Source of the DNA: Collinsella aerofaciens
GTDB taxonomy: Bacteria > Actinomycetota > Coriobacteriia > Coriobacteriales > Coriobacteriaceae
Length of the DNA stretch: 64,000 nt
Assembly (NCBI RefSeq): GCF_015561195.1
Contig: NZ_JADMSU010000004.1
Coordinates: 1 to 64,000, forward strand
Direction: 5' to 3'
Part shown: positions 21,387-31,868 of the stretch, in pieces
Position numbering within the stretch: the first letter of the stretch is position 1
Layout: the number at the start of each line of letters is the position of its first letter
Made by a program: the position numbers and the translations under genes
The notes under the pieces: model-generated
Databases searched by the model: none
Told to the model about the DNA's origin: nothing
The model's input: the letters and a program-made list of their open reading frames with translations, nothing else

Positions 21387-23843
21387 ATGCGGCATGTGCA
21401 TATTCATGTGACGGGCATTGTGCAGGGTGTTGGCATGCGACCGTTTGTGTATCGCGAGGCCATGGCGCATGGCATTTGCGGCTGGGTGCTCAATGCGGGC
21501 GACGGCGTGCATATCGAAGCGCATGCTCTGGCCGGTGCGCTCGATGCTTTTGTCGCCGCGCTTTCTGAGCATGCGCCTGCGGCAGCCCGCGTAGAGCATG
21601 TCGAGGTTGTGGACCTGGCAGCCAACGGTTGGGATGCCGCCAATGAAGAGGGTTTTCGCATCGTAGCATCGCAGGACCAGACCGCGCACACGACGCTCGT
21701 CTCGCCCGATATCGCCACCTGCGACGATTGCCTGCGCGAGCTGTTCGATCCCGCCGACCGACGCTATCATTACCCCTTTATCAACTGCACTAACTGCGGC
21801 CCACGCTTTACCATCATCCGATCGCTGCCTTATGACCGAGCGGCTACCTCGATGGACCGTTTTCCCATGTGCCCTGAGTGTGCCGCGGAGTATGCCAATC
21901 CGCTCGACCGTCGCTTTCACGCGCAGCCCGATGCCTGCTTTAATTGCGGGCCGCATATCATGTGGCGCGAAGCGAGCGTGGGCGATGAGCCTGGCGAAGC
22001 CGCCGCGCCGCTGGCCGTCGGCACCACGCGCGAGACCAGCGACGCCATTATCGACCGCTGTGTTGAGCTGCTGGCCTGTGGCGGTATCGTCGCTATCAAG
22101 GGACTGGGCGGATTTCACTTGGCATGCGACGCCTCCAACGAGCAGGCGGTAGCCGAGCTTCGCCGCCGCAAACGCCGCAGCAACAAGCCGCTTGCCGTTA
22201 TGGTACGCGACCTTGCCGACGTTGAACGCCTGTGCCATGTCAACGACGTTGAGCGTGGCTTGCTGGCCGGCAGCATTCGCCCCATTGTGCTGCTGCGCCG
22301 ACGTGCCGTTTGCGAGAGCGGCGGTTCCCCCGACGCCCTCGCGCTCGCACCGTCCGTCGCGCACGACCTTCCCGAGCTCGGTGTTATGCTCCCCTACACC
22401 CCGCTTCAGCATCTGTTGCTTGCCGCGGCAGAAGTCTGCGGTATGCACGCGCTCGTCATGACCAGCGGAAACCTGAGCGAAGAGCCCATCGAGACCGACG
22501 ACGACCTTGCCTGGGAACACCTCGTTGCCGCCGGCATCGCCGATGCGTTGCTCGGCAACGACCGCGCGATCCTCTCGCGCTACGACGACTCTGTAGTGCG
22601 CGTGGTCGACGGCGCCGTTATGCCCGTGCGCCGCGCTCGCGGATATGCACCCCAGCCGCTGCCGTTGCCGGCGCTCGACGGCACTCCGTCCTGCGTGCTC
22701 GCCTGTGGGCCACAACAAAAGGCCACGATTGCGCTCACGCGTGAAGGGGCGAACGGCGAGGCAACCTGTTTTGTGTCGCAGCATATCGGCGATGTTGAAA
22801 ACGGCGGGACCTTCGATGCCTGGAACGCCGCGCGCACGCGCTTGGAAGATCTCTTTGACTTGGCGCCCGCCGCCTTAGCCTGCGATGTACATCCCAGCTA
22901 TCTATCGAGCCAGTGGGCGCGCGAGCAGGCGCGAAAATGCAATCTGCCGCTCGTCGAGGTGCAGCACCATCATGCGCATATCGCGAGCGTAATGGCCGAG
23001 GCTATCGCCGCGGGCCAGCTTACAACCGACGCGCGCGTCCTTGGCATCACCTTTGACGGCACCGGCGCCGGTACCGATGGGACCATTTGGGGCGGCGAGT
23101 TTCTTGTCGCTGGCCTTGCTGACTTTGAGCGCGCAGCGCATCTGCGCACTTGGGCCCTACCCGGTGGCGTAGCGTCCGTACGCGACGCTCGACGCAACGC
23201 CTTTGCCCTGCTCAGCGAACTCGGCCTGCTCGAACACCCAGGCGCCGCTCGGCTTTTGGACGGCCTCGACGAGCAAACGCGCAGCGTGACAGCCACCATG
23301 ATCGAGCGCGGCATCAACAGCCCGCGTACCAGCAGCATGGGGCGTCTCTTTGATGCCTCAGCCGCGATCCTGGGCATTTGCGGCCAGGCAACCTACGAGG
23401 GCGAACCCGCCGTCGAGCTTGAAGCCGCCGCCTGGCGCGCGCTCGGCGGTAAGACCGTTCGTCTCGGCGGCAATCATACAGGCGTATTCACGTCTGCCGA
23501 TGACTCCCCCATCTTGGACCCCCAACCACTCATCGAAGCTCTTCTGAATGGAATCGAGGCAGGCGCGCCGGCCGATAGGCTCGCCCTCGAGTTTCACATC
23601 GCCATCGCACGCTCTTCGGCACGAATCGCACGCGAAATCTGCGCGCGCGAAGGCCTCGATACCGTCGCGCTCTCGGGCGGTGTGTTCATGAACCGGCTTT
23701 TGCTTCAGCTTCTTACCCACGAACTCAAAGACGCCGGTCTTGCCGTCTTGGTCCCCCACGCCGTGCCCGTCAACGACGGCTGCATCGCCTACGGTCAGGC
23801 CGCCATCGCTCGCGCTCGCCTCGCGCAGACAGCATCGCGATAG
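21387..23843 (+). CDS. hypF: Carbamoyltransferase HypF
   Basis: An 818-residue enzyme that makes carbamoyl-adenylate and transfers the carbamoyl group to HypE, the source of the cyanide ligands of NiFe hydrogenase. In order: acylphosphatase domain (about 1-90, HIHVTGIVQGVGMRPFVYRE), two zinc fingers (CDDC...CTNCG and CPEC...CFNCG, about 108-185), YrdC domain (about 200-385) and a Kae1-like domain with the HHHAHIASV metal motif. The start is at 21387, with GAGGGG upstream. It is 42 bases after nikR. Confidence 0.97.
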   Translation: MRHVHIHVTGIVQGVGMRPFVYREAMAHGICGWVLNAGDGVHIEAHALAGALDAFVAALSEHAPAAARVEHVEVVDLAANGWDAANEEGFRIVASQDQTAHTTLVSPDIATCDDCLRELFDPADRRYHYPFINCTNCGPRFTIIRSLPYDRAATSMDRFPMCPECAAEYANPLDRRFHAQPDACFNCGPHIMWREASVGDEPGEAAAPLAVGTTRETSDAIIDRCVELLACGGIVAIKGLGGFHLACDASNEQAVAELRRRKRRSNKPLAVMVRDLADVERLCHVNDVERGLLAGSIRPIVLLRRRAVCESGGSPDALALAPSVAHDLPELGVMLPYTPLQHLLLAAAEVCGMHALVMTSGNLSEEPIETDDDLAWEHLVAAGIADALLGNDRAILSRYDDSVVRVVDGAVMPVRRARGYAPQPLPLPALDGTPSCVLACGPQQKATIALTREGANGEATCFVSQHIGDVENGGTFDAWNAARTRLEDLFDLAPAALACDVHPSYLSSQWAREQARKCNLPLVEVQHHHAHIASVMAEAIAAGQLTTDARVLGITFDGTGAGTDGTIWGGEFLVAGLADFERAAHLRTWALPGGVASVRDARRNAFALLSELGLLEHPGAARLLDGLDEQTRSVTATMIERGINSPRTSSMGRLFDASAAILGICGQATYEGEPAVELEAAAWRALGGKTVRLGGNHTGVFTSADDSPILDPQPLIEALLNGIEAGAPADRLALEFHIAIARSSARIAREICAREGLDTVALSGGVFMNRLLLQLLTHELKDAGLAVLVPHAVPVNDGCIAYGQAAIARARLAQTASR

Positions 23844-23974
23844 GCTGTTTTGCCAGCCTGCGCGCCGCCGTCTCACAGGTGTAACGCGTTTGCTCGTGAC
23901 TCCCGCGAGCGCTACCATCAACTGATGGGTAATTAGGCGCCTATCCAGCGCAAAACGTATAAAAGGGGAACATT

Positions 23975-24235
23975 ATGTGCCTTGCCGTTCCCGGTAAAGT
24001 GGTCAAACGCGACGACGACCTTAAGGCGACCGTCGACATGATGGGCATCGAGCGCCCCGTTTCGCTGCGCCTCGTGCCGACGGCACAGGTAGGCGACTAT
24101 ATTCTCGTGCACGCCGGCTTTGGCATTCAGATTGTCGACGAGCAGGAGGCCCAAGAGACACTCGAGCTCGTCAATACCATGGCCGAGCTAGCCGAAGAGG
24201 ACCAGCTCGCCACCAACCCGGCGGAGACTTACTAG
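23975..24235 (+). CDS. hypC: Hydrogenase maturation chaperone HypC
   Basis: An 86-residue HypC/HybG protein with the invariant N-terminus MCLAVPGKV. Cys2 binds the iron carrying CN and CO ligands while HypD assembles it, and then delivers it to the hydrogenase large subunit. AAAAGGGG precedes the start. It lies 131 bases after hypF, and its stop shares one base with the hypD start. Confidence 0.96.
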   Translation: MCLAVPGKVVKRDDDLKATVDMMGIERPVSLRLVPTAQVGDYILVHAGFGIQIVDEQEAQETLELVNTMAELAEEDQLATNPAETY

Positions 24236-25347
24236 TGACGCCCGAACAGCCGGCTCGCTCCGGTATCGACTTCTCGGCATTCCGCGATCCTAAGCTGGCT
24301 CGCGAGCTCATCGGGCGCATTCATGAGCTTGTCGGCAACCGCAGCATCAACCTTATGGAAGTCTGCGGCACGCATACCGTGAGCATCGGGCGCTATGGCT
24401 TTCGCTCCATTATGCCTGCCGGGCTCAAACTGCTGAGCGGTCCGGGTTGCCCCGTCTGCGTTACCGCCAACCGCGATATCGACCATGCAATCGCGCTCGC
24501 CAAGATGGACGGCGCCATCATCACCACCTTTGGCGACATGATGCGCGTGCCCGGATCGTCCACCTCGCTCGCCGCGCAAAAGGCGGCGGGGCGCGATATT
24601 CGCATTGTGTACTCCCCGCTCGATGCACTCGATATCGCCGAACACAACCCCGATCGCCCGGTCATCTTTATGGGCGTCGGCTTTGAGACCACGACGCCCA
24701 CCATCGCCGCCGCCATCCTGGAGGCAGACGCGCGCGGGCTGCAGAACGTCTCGGTCTACTGTGCCCATAAGACCACACCGCCGGCGCTACGCGCCATCGC
24801 CAACGATCCCGAGACCACTATCGACGGCTTTATCCTGCCGGGCCACGTCGCCACCATCACGGGCCTGGCGCCCTTTAGCTTTTTGGTCGACGAGTTCAAT
24901 ACCCCGGGTGTGGTCACGGGATTTGAACCGGTCGATATCCTGCAGGGCATCTGCATGCTGGTCCAGATGGTTGTCGAGAACAGGCCGGCGATCGACAACG
25001 CCTACCGCCGTGGCGTCAACGCAGACGGCAACCCCGTGGCGCGCCAGCTGGTCGAGCAGGTGTTTGAGCCATGCGGCACCACGTGGCGCGGGCTGGGGCC
25101 GATTGCCAACTCGGGCCTTTCCATCCGCCCCGAGTTCTCGCGCTTTGATGCCCGCACTCGCTTTGATGTGCCCGTTGAGACGACGGTCGAGCCGCGTGGG
25201 TGCCGCTGCGGCGACGTGCTGCGCGGGGCCATTACGCCGAGCGACTGCCCTCTGTTCGGCCAAGCTTGTACACCCGAGCATCCCGTCGGCCCCTGCATGG
25301 TGAGTTCCGAGGGCAGCTGTGCGGCGTACTACCGCTACCGTAACTAG
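24235..25347 (+). CDS. hypD: Hydrogenase iron-centre assembly protein HypD
   Basis: A 370-residue [4Fe-4S] protein that holds the Fe(CN)2CO unit with HypC. Conserved cysteine motifs are seen: MEVCGTHTVSIGRYG, SGPGCPVCVT and the C-terminal cluster region CRCGDVL...DCPLFGQACTPEHPVGPC. GTG at 24235 overlaps the hypC stop, so translation is coupled. Length and motif order are normal for the family. Confidence 0.97.
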   Translation: MTPEQPARSGIDFSAFRDPKLARELIGRIHELVGNRSINLMEVCGTHTVSIGRYGFRSIMPAGLKLLSGPGCPVCVTANRDIDHAIALAKMDGAIITTFGDMMRVPGSSTSLAAQKAAGRDIRIVYSPLDALDIAEHNPDRPVIFMGVGFETTTPTIAAAILEADARGLQNVSVYCAHKTTPPALRAIANDPETTIDGFILPGHVATITGLAPFSFLVDEFNTPGVVTGFEPVDILQGICMLVQMVVENRPAIDNAYRRGVNADGNPVARQLVEQVFEPCGTTWRGLGPIANSGLSIRPEFSRFDARTRFDVPVETTVEPRGCRCGDVLRGAITPSDCPLFGQACTPEHPVGPCMVSSEGSCAAYYRYRN

Positions 25348-25395
25348 CCCGGACGCACCCGCACACTGGCACCATCCACGATTGGAGTTTTCGAT

Positions 25396-26430
25396 ATGTC
25401 CCATAGCATCACCGATAGCACTGTCCTGTTGGGCCACGGCTCCGGCGGCCAGATGATGAAGCGCATTATCGATGAGGTCTTTCTGGATGCCTTTGGGTCG
25501 CCCGAGCTGCTTGCGGGCAACGATGCCGGCGTCGCCGCGCTGCCCACGAGCGAGCGCATCGCCATGTCGACCGATAGCTTTGTTGTCTCGCCGCAGTTCT
25601 TCCCCGGTGGCAATATCGGCCGCCTCGCCGTGTGCGGAACCGTCAACGACGTCGCGACCTCGGGTGCCAACGTGCGCTACCTATCGTGCGGCTTTATCCT
25701 CGAAGAGGGCTATCCCATGGATAAGCTCCGCCAGATTGTGCAAACGATGGCCGAGACGGCGCACGAGGCGGGCGTGGCGATCATCACCGGCGACACCAAA
25801 GTGGTCGAGCGCGGCGGGGCCGACGGCGTCTACATCAATACCGCCGGCGTGGGCGAAGTGCCCGTGGGCGTAGCGCTCAGCGGCGCCAACTGCCAGCCCG
25901 GCGATGTCATTCTGGTATCGGGTACGCTGGGCGACCACGGTATCGCCATCATGAGCCAACGCGAGGGCTTGGCGTTTTCGAGCACCATCGAAAGCGATGC
26001 CGCGCCGCTCAACCACCTGATTGCCGATGTGCTTGCCGCAGCACCCGAAACACGCTGCTTCCGCGACCCCACGCGCGGCGGCCTGGCGTCCACGCTCAAT
26101 GAGTTTGCCCAGGCCAGCGGCGTTGCCATGGAGGTCGACGAGGATGCCGTGCCTGTGCGCCCCGACGTGCAGGCAGCCTGCGAGATGCTCGGCTATGACG
26201 TGCTGCAGGTAGCAAACGAGGGCAAGATGGTTGCCGTGGTGCCGGCCGAGCAGGCCGATGCCGCGCTGGCAGCCATGCGCGCCGCGCGCTACGGCGAGAA
26301 TGCCGCTATTATCGGTCGCGTGCTGCCGCTTGCCGAGGACGCCCGCCCCGCCGTGCGCGTGCGCACCGGCTGGGGCTCGACCCGCATCCTCGACATGCTC
26401 GTAGGAGAGCAGCTGCCGAGGATTTGCTAA
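25396..26430 (+). CDS. hypE: Carbamoyl dehydratase HypE
   Basis: A 344-residue PurM-like ATPase that dehydrates a carbamoyl group on its C-terminal cysteine to a thiocyanate. The required terminus PRIC is present. The N-terminus has LLGHGSGGQMM and the nucleotide-binding DSFVVSPQFFPGGNIGRLAVCG. It completes hypF-C-D-E. HypA and HypB for nickel insertion, and the hydrogenase subunits, are not in this window. Confidence 0.97.
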   Translation: MSHSITDSTVLLGHGSGGQMMKRIIDEVFLDAFGSPELLAGNDAGVAALPTSERIAMSTDSFVVSPQFFPGGNIGRLAVCGTVNDVATSGANVRYLSCGFILEEGYPMDKLRQIVQTMAETAHEAGVAIITGDTKVVERGGADGVYINTAGVGEVPVGVALSGANCQPGDVILVSGTLGDHGIAIMSQREGLAFSSTIESDAAPLNHLIADVLAAAPETRCFRDPTRGGLASTLNEFAQASGVAMEVDEDAVPVRPDVQAACEMLGYDVLQVANEGKMVAVVPAEQADAALAAMRAARYGENAAIIGRVLPLAEDARPAVRVRTGWGSTRILDMLVGEQLPRIC

Positions 26431-26535
26431 CGACAAAGGCTCAGGGCTATTAAAGATATTCAGATTCCAAACATGCCCGGCACGCATGCCAAGTATCATG
26501 GGGTGCGTTTTACAACTCAAGCGGCAGGAGCACCC

Positions 26536-27204
26536 ATGGCAGCAGCTTTTTCCCATGTGATCTTTGATCTGGATGGCACCATCCTCAACACGCTCGAGGA
26601 CCTGGCGGCCGCCGGCAACCATACCTGCGAGACGCACGGCTGGCCCACGTTTGCCGTAGACGAGTACCGCTACAAGGTGGGAAACGGCATGCTCAAGCTG
26701 GTCGAGCGCTTTATGCCTGCCGAGTATGCGGGCGACGGCCGTATGTTTGAGCAGACGCTTGCCGAGTTTAGGGCTTACTACGGCGAGCACAAGGAGGACC
26801 ACACCGCACCGTACGCCGGTACGATCGAGATGCTCGACCGCCTGCGCACCGCGGGCGTGCAGCTTGCCGTGCTCACCAACAAGGACCATGTTTCGGCCGC
26901 TCCGCTTATCGAAAAATACTTTGGTTCCGAGCGCTTTGCGCTGGTGCAGGGCCGCGTCGATGCGTTTCCTCCCAAGCCCGAGGCGCCTGTTACGCTGCAT
27001 GTGATGGAAGAGCTAGGCGCCGACCCGGCAACCACGCTCTATGTGGGCGATTCCAATGTCGATATCCTGACCGGTCACAACGCCGGCCTCAAGAGCGCCG
27101 GCGTCGCCTGGGGCTTCCGTGGCCGCGCAGAGCTGGAAGCCGCCGGCGCCGACTACGTGGTGGACACCCAGGATGAGCTCGCGGCGCTGATTCTGGGCGA
27201 GTAG
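26536..27204 (+). CDS. HAD-family phosphatase, phosphoglycolate phosphatase-like
   Basis: A 222-residue HAD hydrolase of subfamily IA. Motif I FDLDGTILNTL, motif II LAVLTNKD, motif III lysine in PPKPEAP and motif IV LYVGDSNVDILTGHNAG are all present, with a helical cap between I and II. The closest familiar members are Gph phosphoglycolate phosphatases, but the substrate cannot be told from the sequence. The start is at 26536 (CAGGAG upstream). It lies 105 bases after hypE on the same strand and may be an unrelated unit. Confidence 0.88.
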   Translation: MAAAFSHVIFDLDGTILNTLEDLAAAGNHTCETHGWPTFAVDEYRYKVGNGMLKLVERFMPAEYAGDGRMFEQTLAEFRAYYGEHKEDHTAPYAGTIEMLDRLRTAGVQLAVLTNKDHVSAAPLIEKYFGSERFALVQGRVDAFPPKPEAPVTLHVMEELGADPATTLYVGDSNVDILTGHNAGLKSAGVAWGFRGRAELEAAGADYVVDTQDELAALILGE

Positions 27205-27240
27205 CGGGGCTGTCGCTCAACACGGCTGCATAGATTCTGT

Positions 27241-27425
27241 CGCGCGGAAAGCGCATCCCGTTTTGCCGCCTCAGAATGGGATGCGCTTTCCGGTTGAGCC
27301 TTGTCGGGGAATCGGCATCCCGTTTCAGAGCAATATTCCGGGTTGCACTTTCCGCAACCCAACCCATCCGGAAACCGCGACCCGCTATTCGGCCAAATAC
27401 CGGCTCGTATTTTCCCGAGCATTCG
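27241..27425. repeat. Family E composite repeat, copy 2
   Basis: Alternating modules of the kind GCATCCCGTTT, CCGGGTTGCACTTTCCGCAA and CCGGAAACCGCGACCCG, closely like 12245-12452, including the shared TTCGGCCAAATA string. Frames through it are not genes. Confidence 0.75.
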
Positions 27426-27506
27426 ATGCAACGCTGACGCAAGGAGTGTCCCCAACTGCCGGCAGAAAAGGAACGTCCCCAAGTGCCGCCCCAATGACTA
27501 CCATGG

Positions 27507-27676
27507 CAACGCCGCAGGTAGAGGACGGACAGCGAGCGGGCACCAGAGCGAACAAATTGGCATGAAAAGAGGACGGCATAGACCTTCTGGTCATGCCGTC
27601 CTCTTTGAATGACAAGTTGTCGCTCTGGTGCCCGCGCAGCGTCGAGCAGTTGCGGCGTTTGGTAAAACGCCGCAAC
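27507..27676 (-). repeat. Family F structured element at the lipoprotein gene 3' end
   Basis: Outer 16-bp perfect stem (27536-27551 with 27620-27635), internal loop CAAATTGGCATG opposite TGAATGACAAG, inner 14-bp stem (27566-27579 with 27593-27606) closed by GACC-TTCT-GGTC. A separate hairpin at 27649-27676 ends 3 bases from the gene's stop codon. The flanks GAGGACGGACAGCGAGCGGG and CCCGCGCAGCGTCG are shared with 36428-36594. Confidence 0.75.
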
Positions 27677-27679
27677 AAA

Positions 27680-28237
27680 CTAGCTCAGCATTGCATCCAT
27701 CATCTCGGAGTTGACGGAGTCATCGGCAGACCACTCGCCGTCGTCGTTGCAGGTGTACTTGAAGATAACCGTGGTCTTCCTGGGCTCGGTTGCCTTGGTC
27801 ACATCGACCATAACCTGACCTGCCATCTTGTACAGCTCGTCATCGGAAGGAACCGTATCAAGCGCGGCGACCTTCTCCTGATACTGGGTGGAGAAGTCCT
27901 CGACGATCTTGTTCATGGACTTGCAGGTGATGGAGACCTCGGCGGTCGCGACACCCTTGTCCTCGTCGACCGTCACGTCGCCGATCTTGTAGTCAAAGCC
28001 CTCGAGATAGGTCTTGGCGTACTCCTTGGGATCGATACCCAGCTGCTCGAACTCGTCGCCCGAAGCCTCCTCCAGACCAGAGAGGAAGTCGTCGCCACCG
28101 TTCTTGACCTCGTCAAACTGCGTCGTAAGATCCTCGGTGATGAGCTCCTCAACCGAAGGACCTCCACAGCCGGAAAGCACGACCACGCATGCAACCAAGA
28201 CGGCCATGAGGGGCGCAAGCAGCAGCTTCTTTTTCAT
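27680..28237 (-). CDS. Secreted lipoprotein of unknown function
   Basis: A 185-residue lipoprotein. The signal peptide MKKKLLLAPLMAVLVACVV ends in the lipobox VLSGC (Cys near 23), so the mature protein is anchored outside the membrane. The mature part is acidic and looks like a small alpha/beta fold (DUF5105/DUF4854-like in general appearance, not confirmed). The start is at 28237, with GGGAGG upstream; a longer frame from 28447 has no ribosome site. It is monocistronic, and a family F element abuts its stop. Confidence 0.8.
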   Translation of the reverse strand: MKKKLLLAPLMAVLVACVVVLSGCGGPSVEELITEDLTTQFDEVKNGGDDFLSGLEEASGDEFEQLGIDPKEYAKTYLEGFDYKIGDVTVDEDKGVATAEVSITCKSMNKIVEDFSTQYQEKVAALDTVPSDDELYKMAGQVMVDVTKATEPRKTTVIFKYTCNDDGEWSADDSVNSEMMDAMLS

Positions 28238-28417
28238 GTTGTTCCTCCCAATGAGCGGCACCGCGCTTCCCAGACGCGGCGCACGTTGTAATAAGTAAGC
28301 CCATACTATCCACTTATGAACATCCTCGGCAACGCGAAGGCGCGGTCGGTTCGTTTTAGCGTCCGAACGGTTTGCAAGCCCGCCCAACGTGCAATAAAAC
28401 GCTTCCCCGCGATGCAA

Positions 28418-28448
28418 TAAAAAAAGGTGGCCGGAAAACCCGACCACC
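28418..28448 (-). terminator. Terminator of the EIIA gene
   Basis: GGTGGTCGGG-TTTT-CCGGCCACC hairpin followed by TTTTTTTATT on the minus strand, 27 bases beyond the EIIA stop codon. Confidence 0.92.
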
Positions 28449-28474
28449 CTTGCACATCCTTTGGATGCCGCAGT

Positions 28475-29011
28475 TTACTTGCGGACGACCTTAACGATGG
28501 CGTCACCGGCGGCGACAGCGGAGTCGGCCTCGACGGCGAGTTCGACATCGGCAAACTCGGCGGTGTTGGACACGGCCACCACGACGCAGTCCTTGTAACC
28601 GGCAGCGGCGATCTTGGCGCGGTCGATCTTGAGCATGGGCTGGCCAGCCTTTACGACGTCGTCGGCCTTGACGAAGCCCTCGAAGCCATCGCCGTTCATG
28701 TTGACGGTATCGACGCCAACATGCACCAGAACCTCGATGCCGCTATCGGACTGCAGACCCACGGCGTGGCCCATGGTGACGGTCACCTTGCCGTCGCAGG
28801 GAGCGTAGACCAGATCGTCCTCGGGCCACACGGCGCAGCCCTTGCCCAGGACCTCGCCGCCAAAGACGGGATCGGGCACGTCGGCCATCTTGATGACCTT
28901 GCCCTTGACGGGCGAGCACAGCACGTCGGCGCCGGCAGAAGCAGAGATGGAGGACGGAGCAGCGGCAGTCGCGGGCTCAGCCTTCTTCTTGAACATGTCA
29001 AACAGACCCAT
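28475..29011 (-). CDS. PTS glucose-type EIIA component
   Basis: A 178-residue phosphocarrier of the EIIA-Glc (Crr) type that passes phosphate from HPr to a sugar EIIB. The N-terminus MGLFDMFKKKAEP and an Ala/Ser linker lead to the beta-sandwich (about 35-178). The two active-site His are in VTMGHAVGL and VLVHVGVDTV. The start is at 29011 with AGGAG upstream. It lies alone next to a GH1 phospho-beta-glucosidase. The EIIBC protein at 40854-42281 has no EIIA domain, so this may serve it. Confidence 0.93.
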   Translation of the reverse strand: MGLFDMFKKKAEPATAAAPSSISASAGADVLCSPVKGKVIKMADVPDPVFGGEVLGKGCAVWPEDDLVYAPCDGKVTVTMGHAVGLQSDSGIEVLVHVGVDTVNMNGDGFEGFVKADDVVKAGQPMLKIDRAKIAAAGYKDCVVVAVSNTAEFADVELAVEADSAVAAGDAIVKVVRK

Positions 29012-29151
29012 ACGTTTTCTCCTCTTGATTAAGCGCAACGTTGTGCGCATGCCTATGGTGATTATAGTGCCAAATGGTTCAAATGCTAAGGTGGGGACTC
29101 GAATCGCGAGCCCATCCCAACGCTTTTCCCCGGTGGCACTCATATTGTCGA

Positions 29152-31754
<2,603 letters not shown>

Positions 31755-31868
31755 GGCTTGCCAATCGTTGATTTGGTCATAGTTCGTCGTGATTCAGATA
31801 TTAGCAGAACGCGCCGACGCGTCCATAATCTGTGCTATGCAGCAGATCGATCGAGCCAAGGAGGATCC

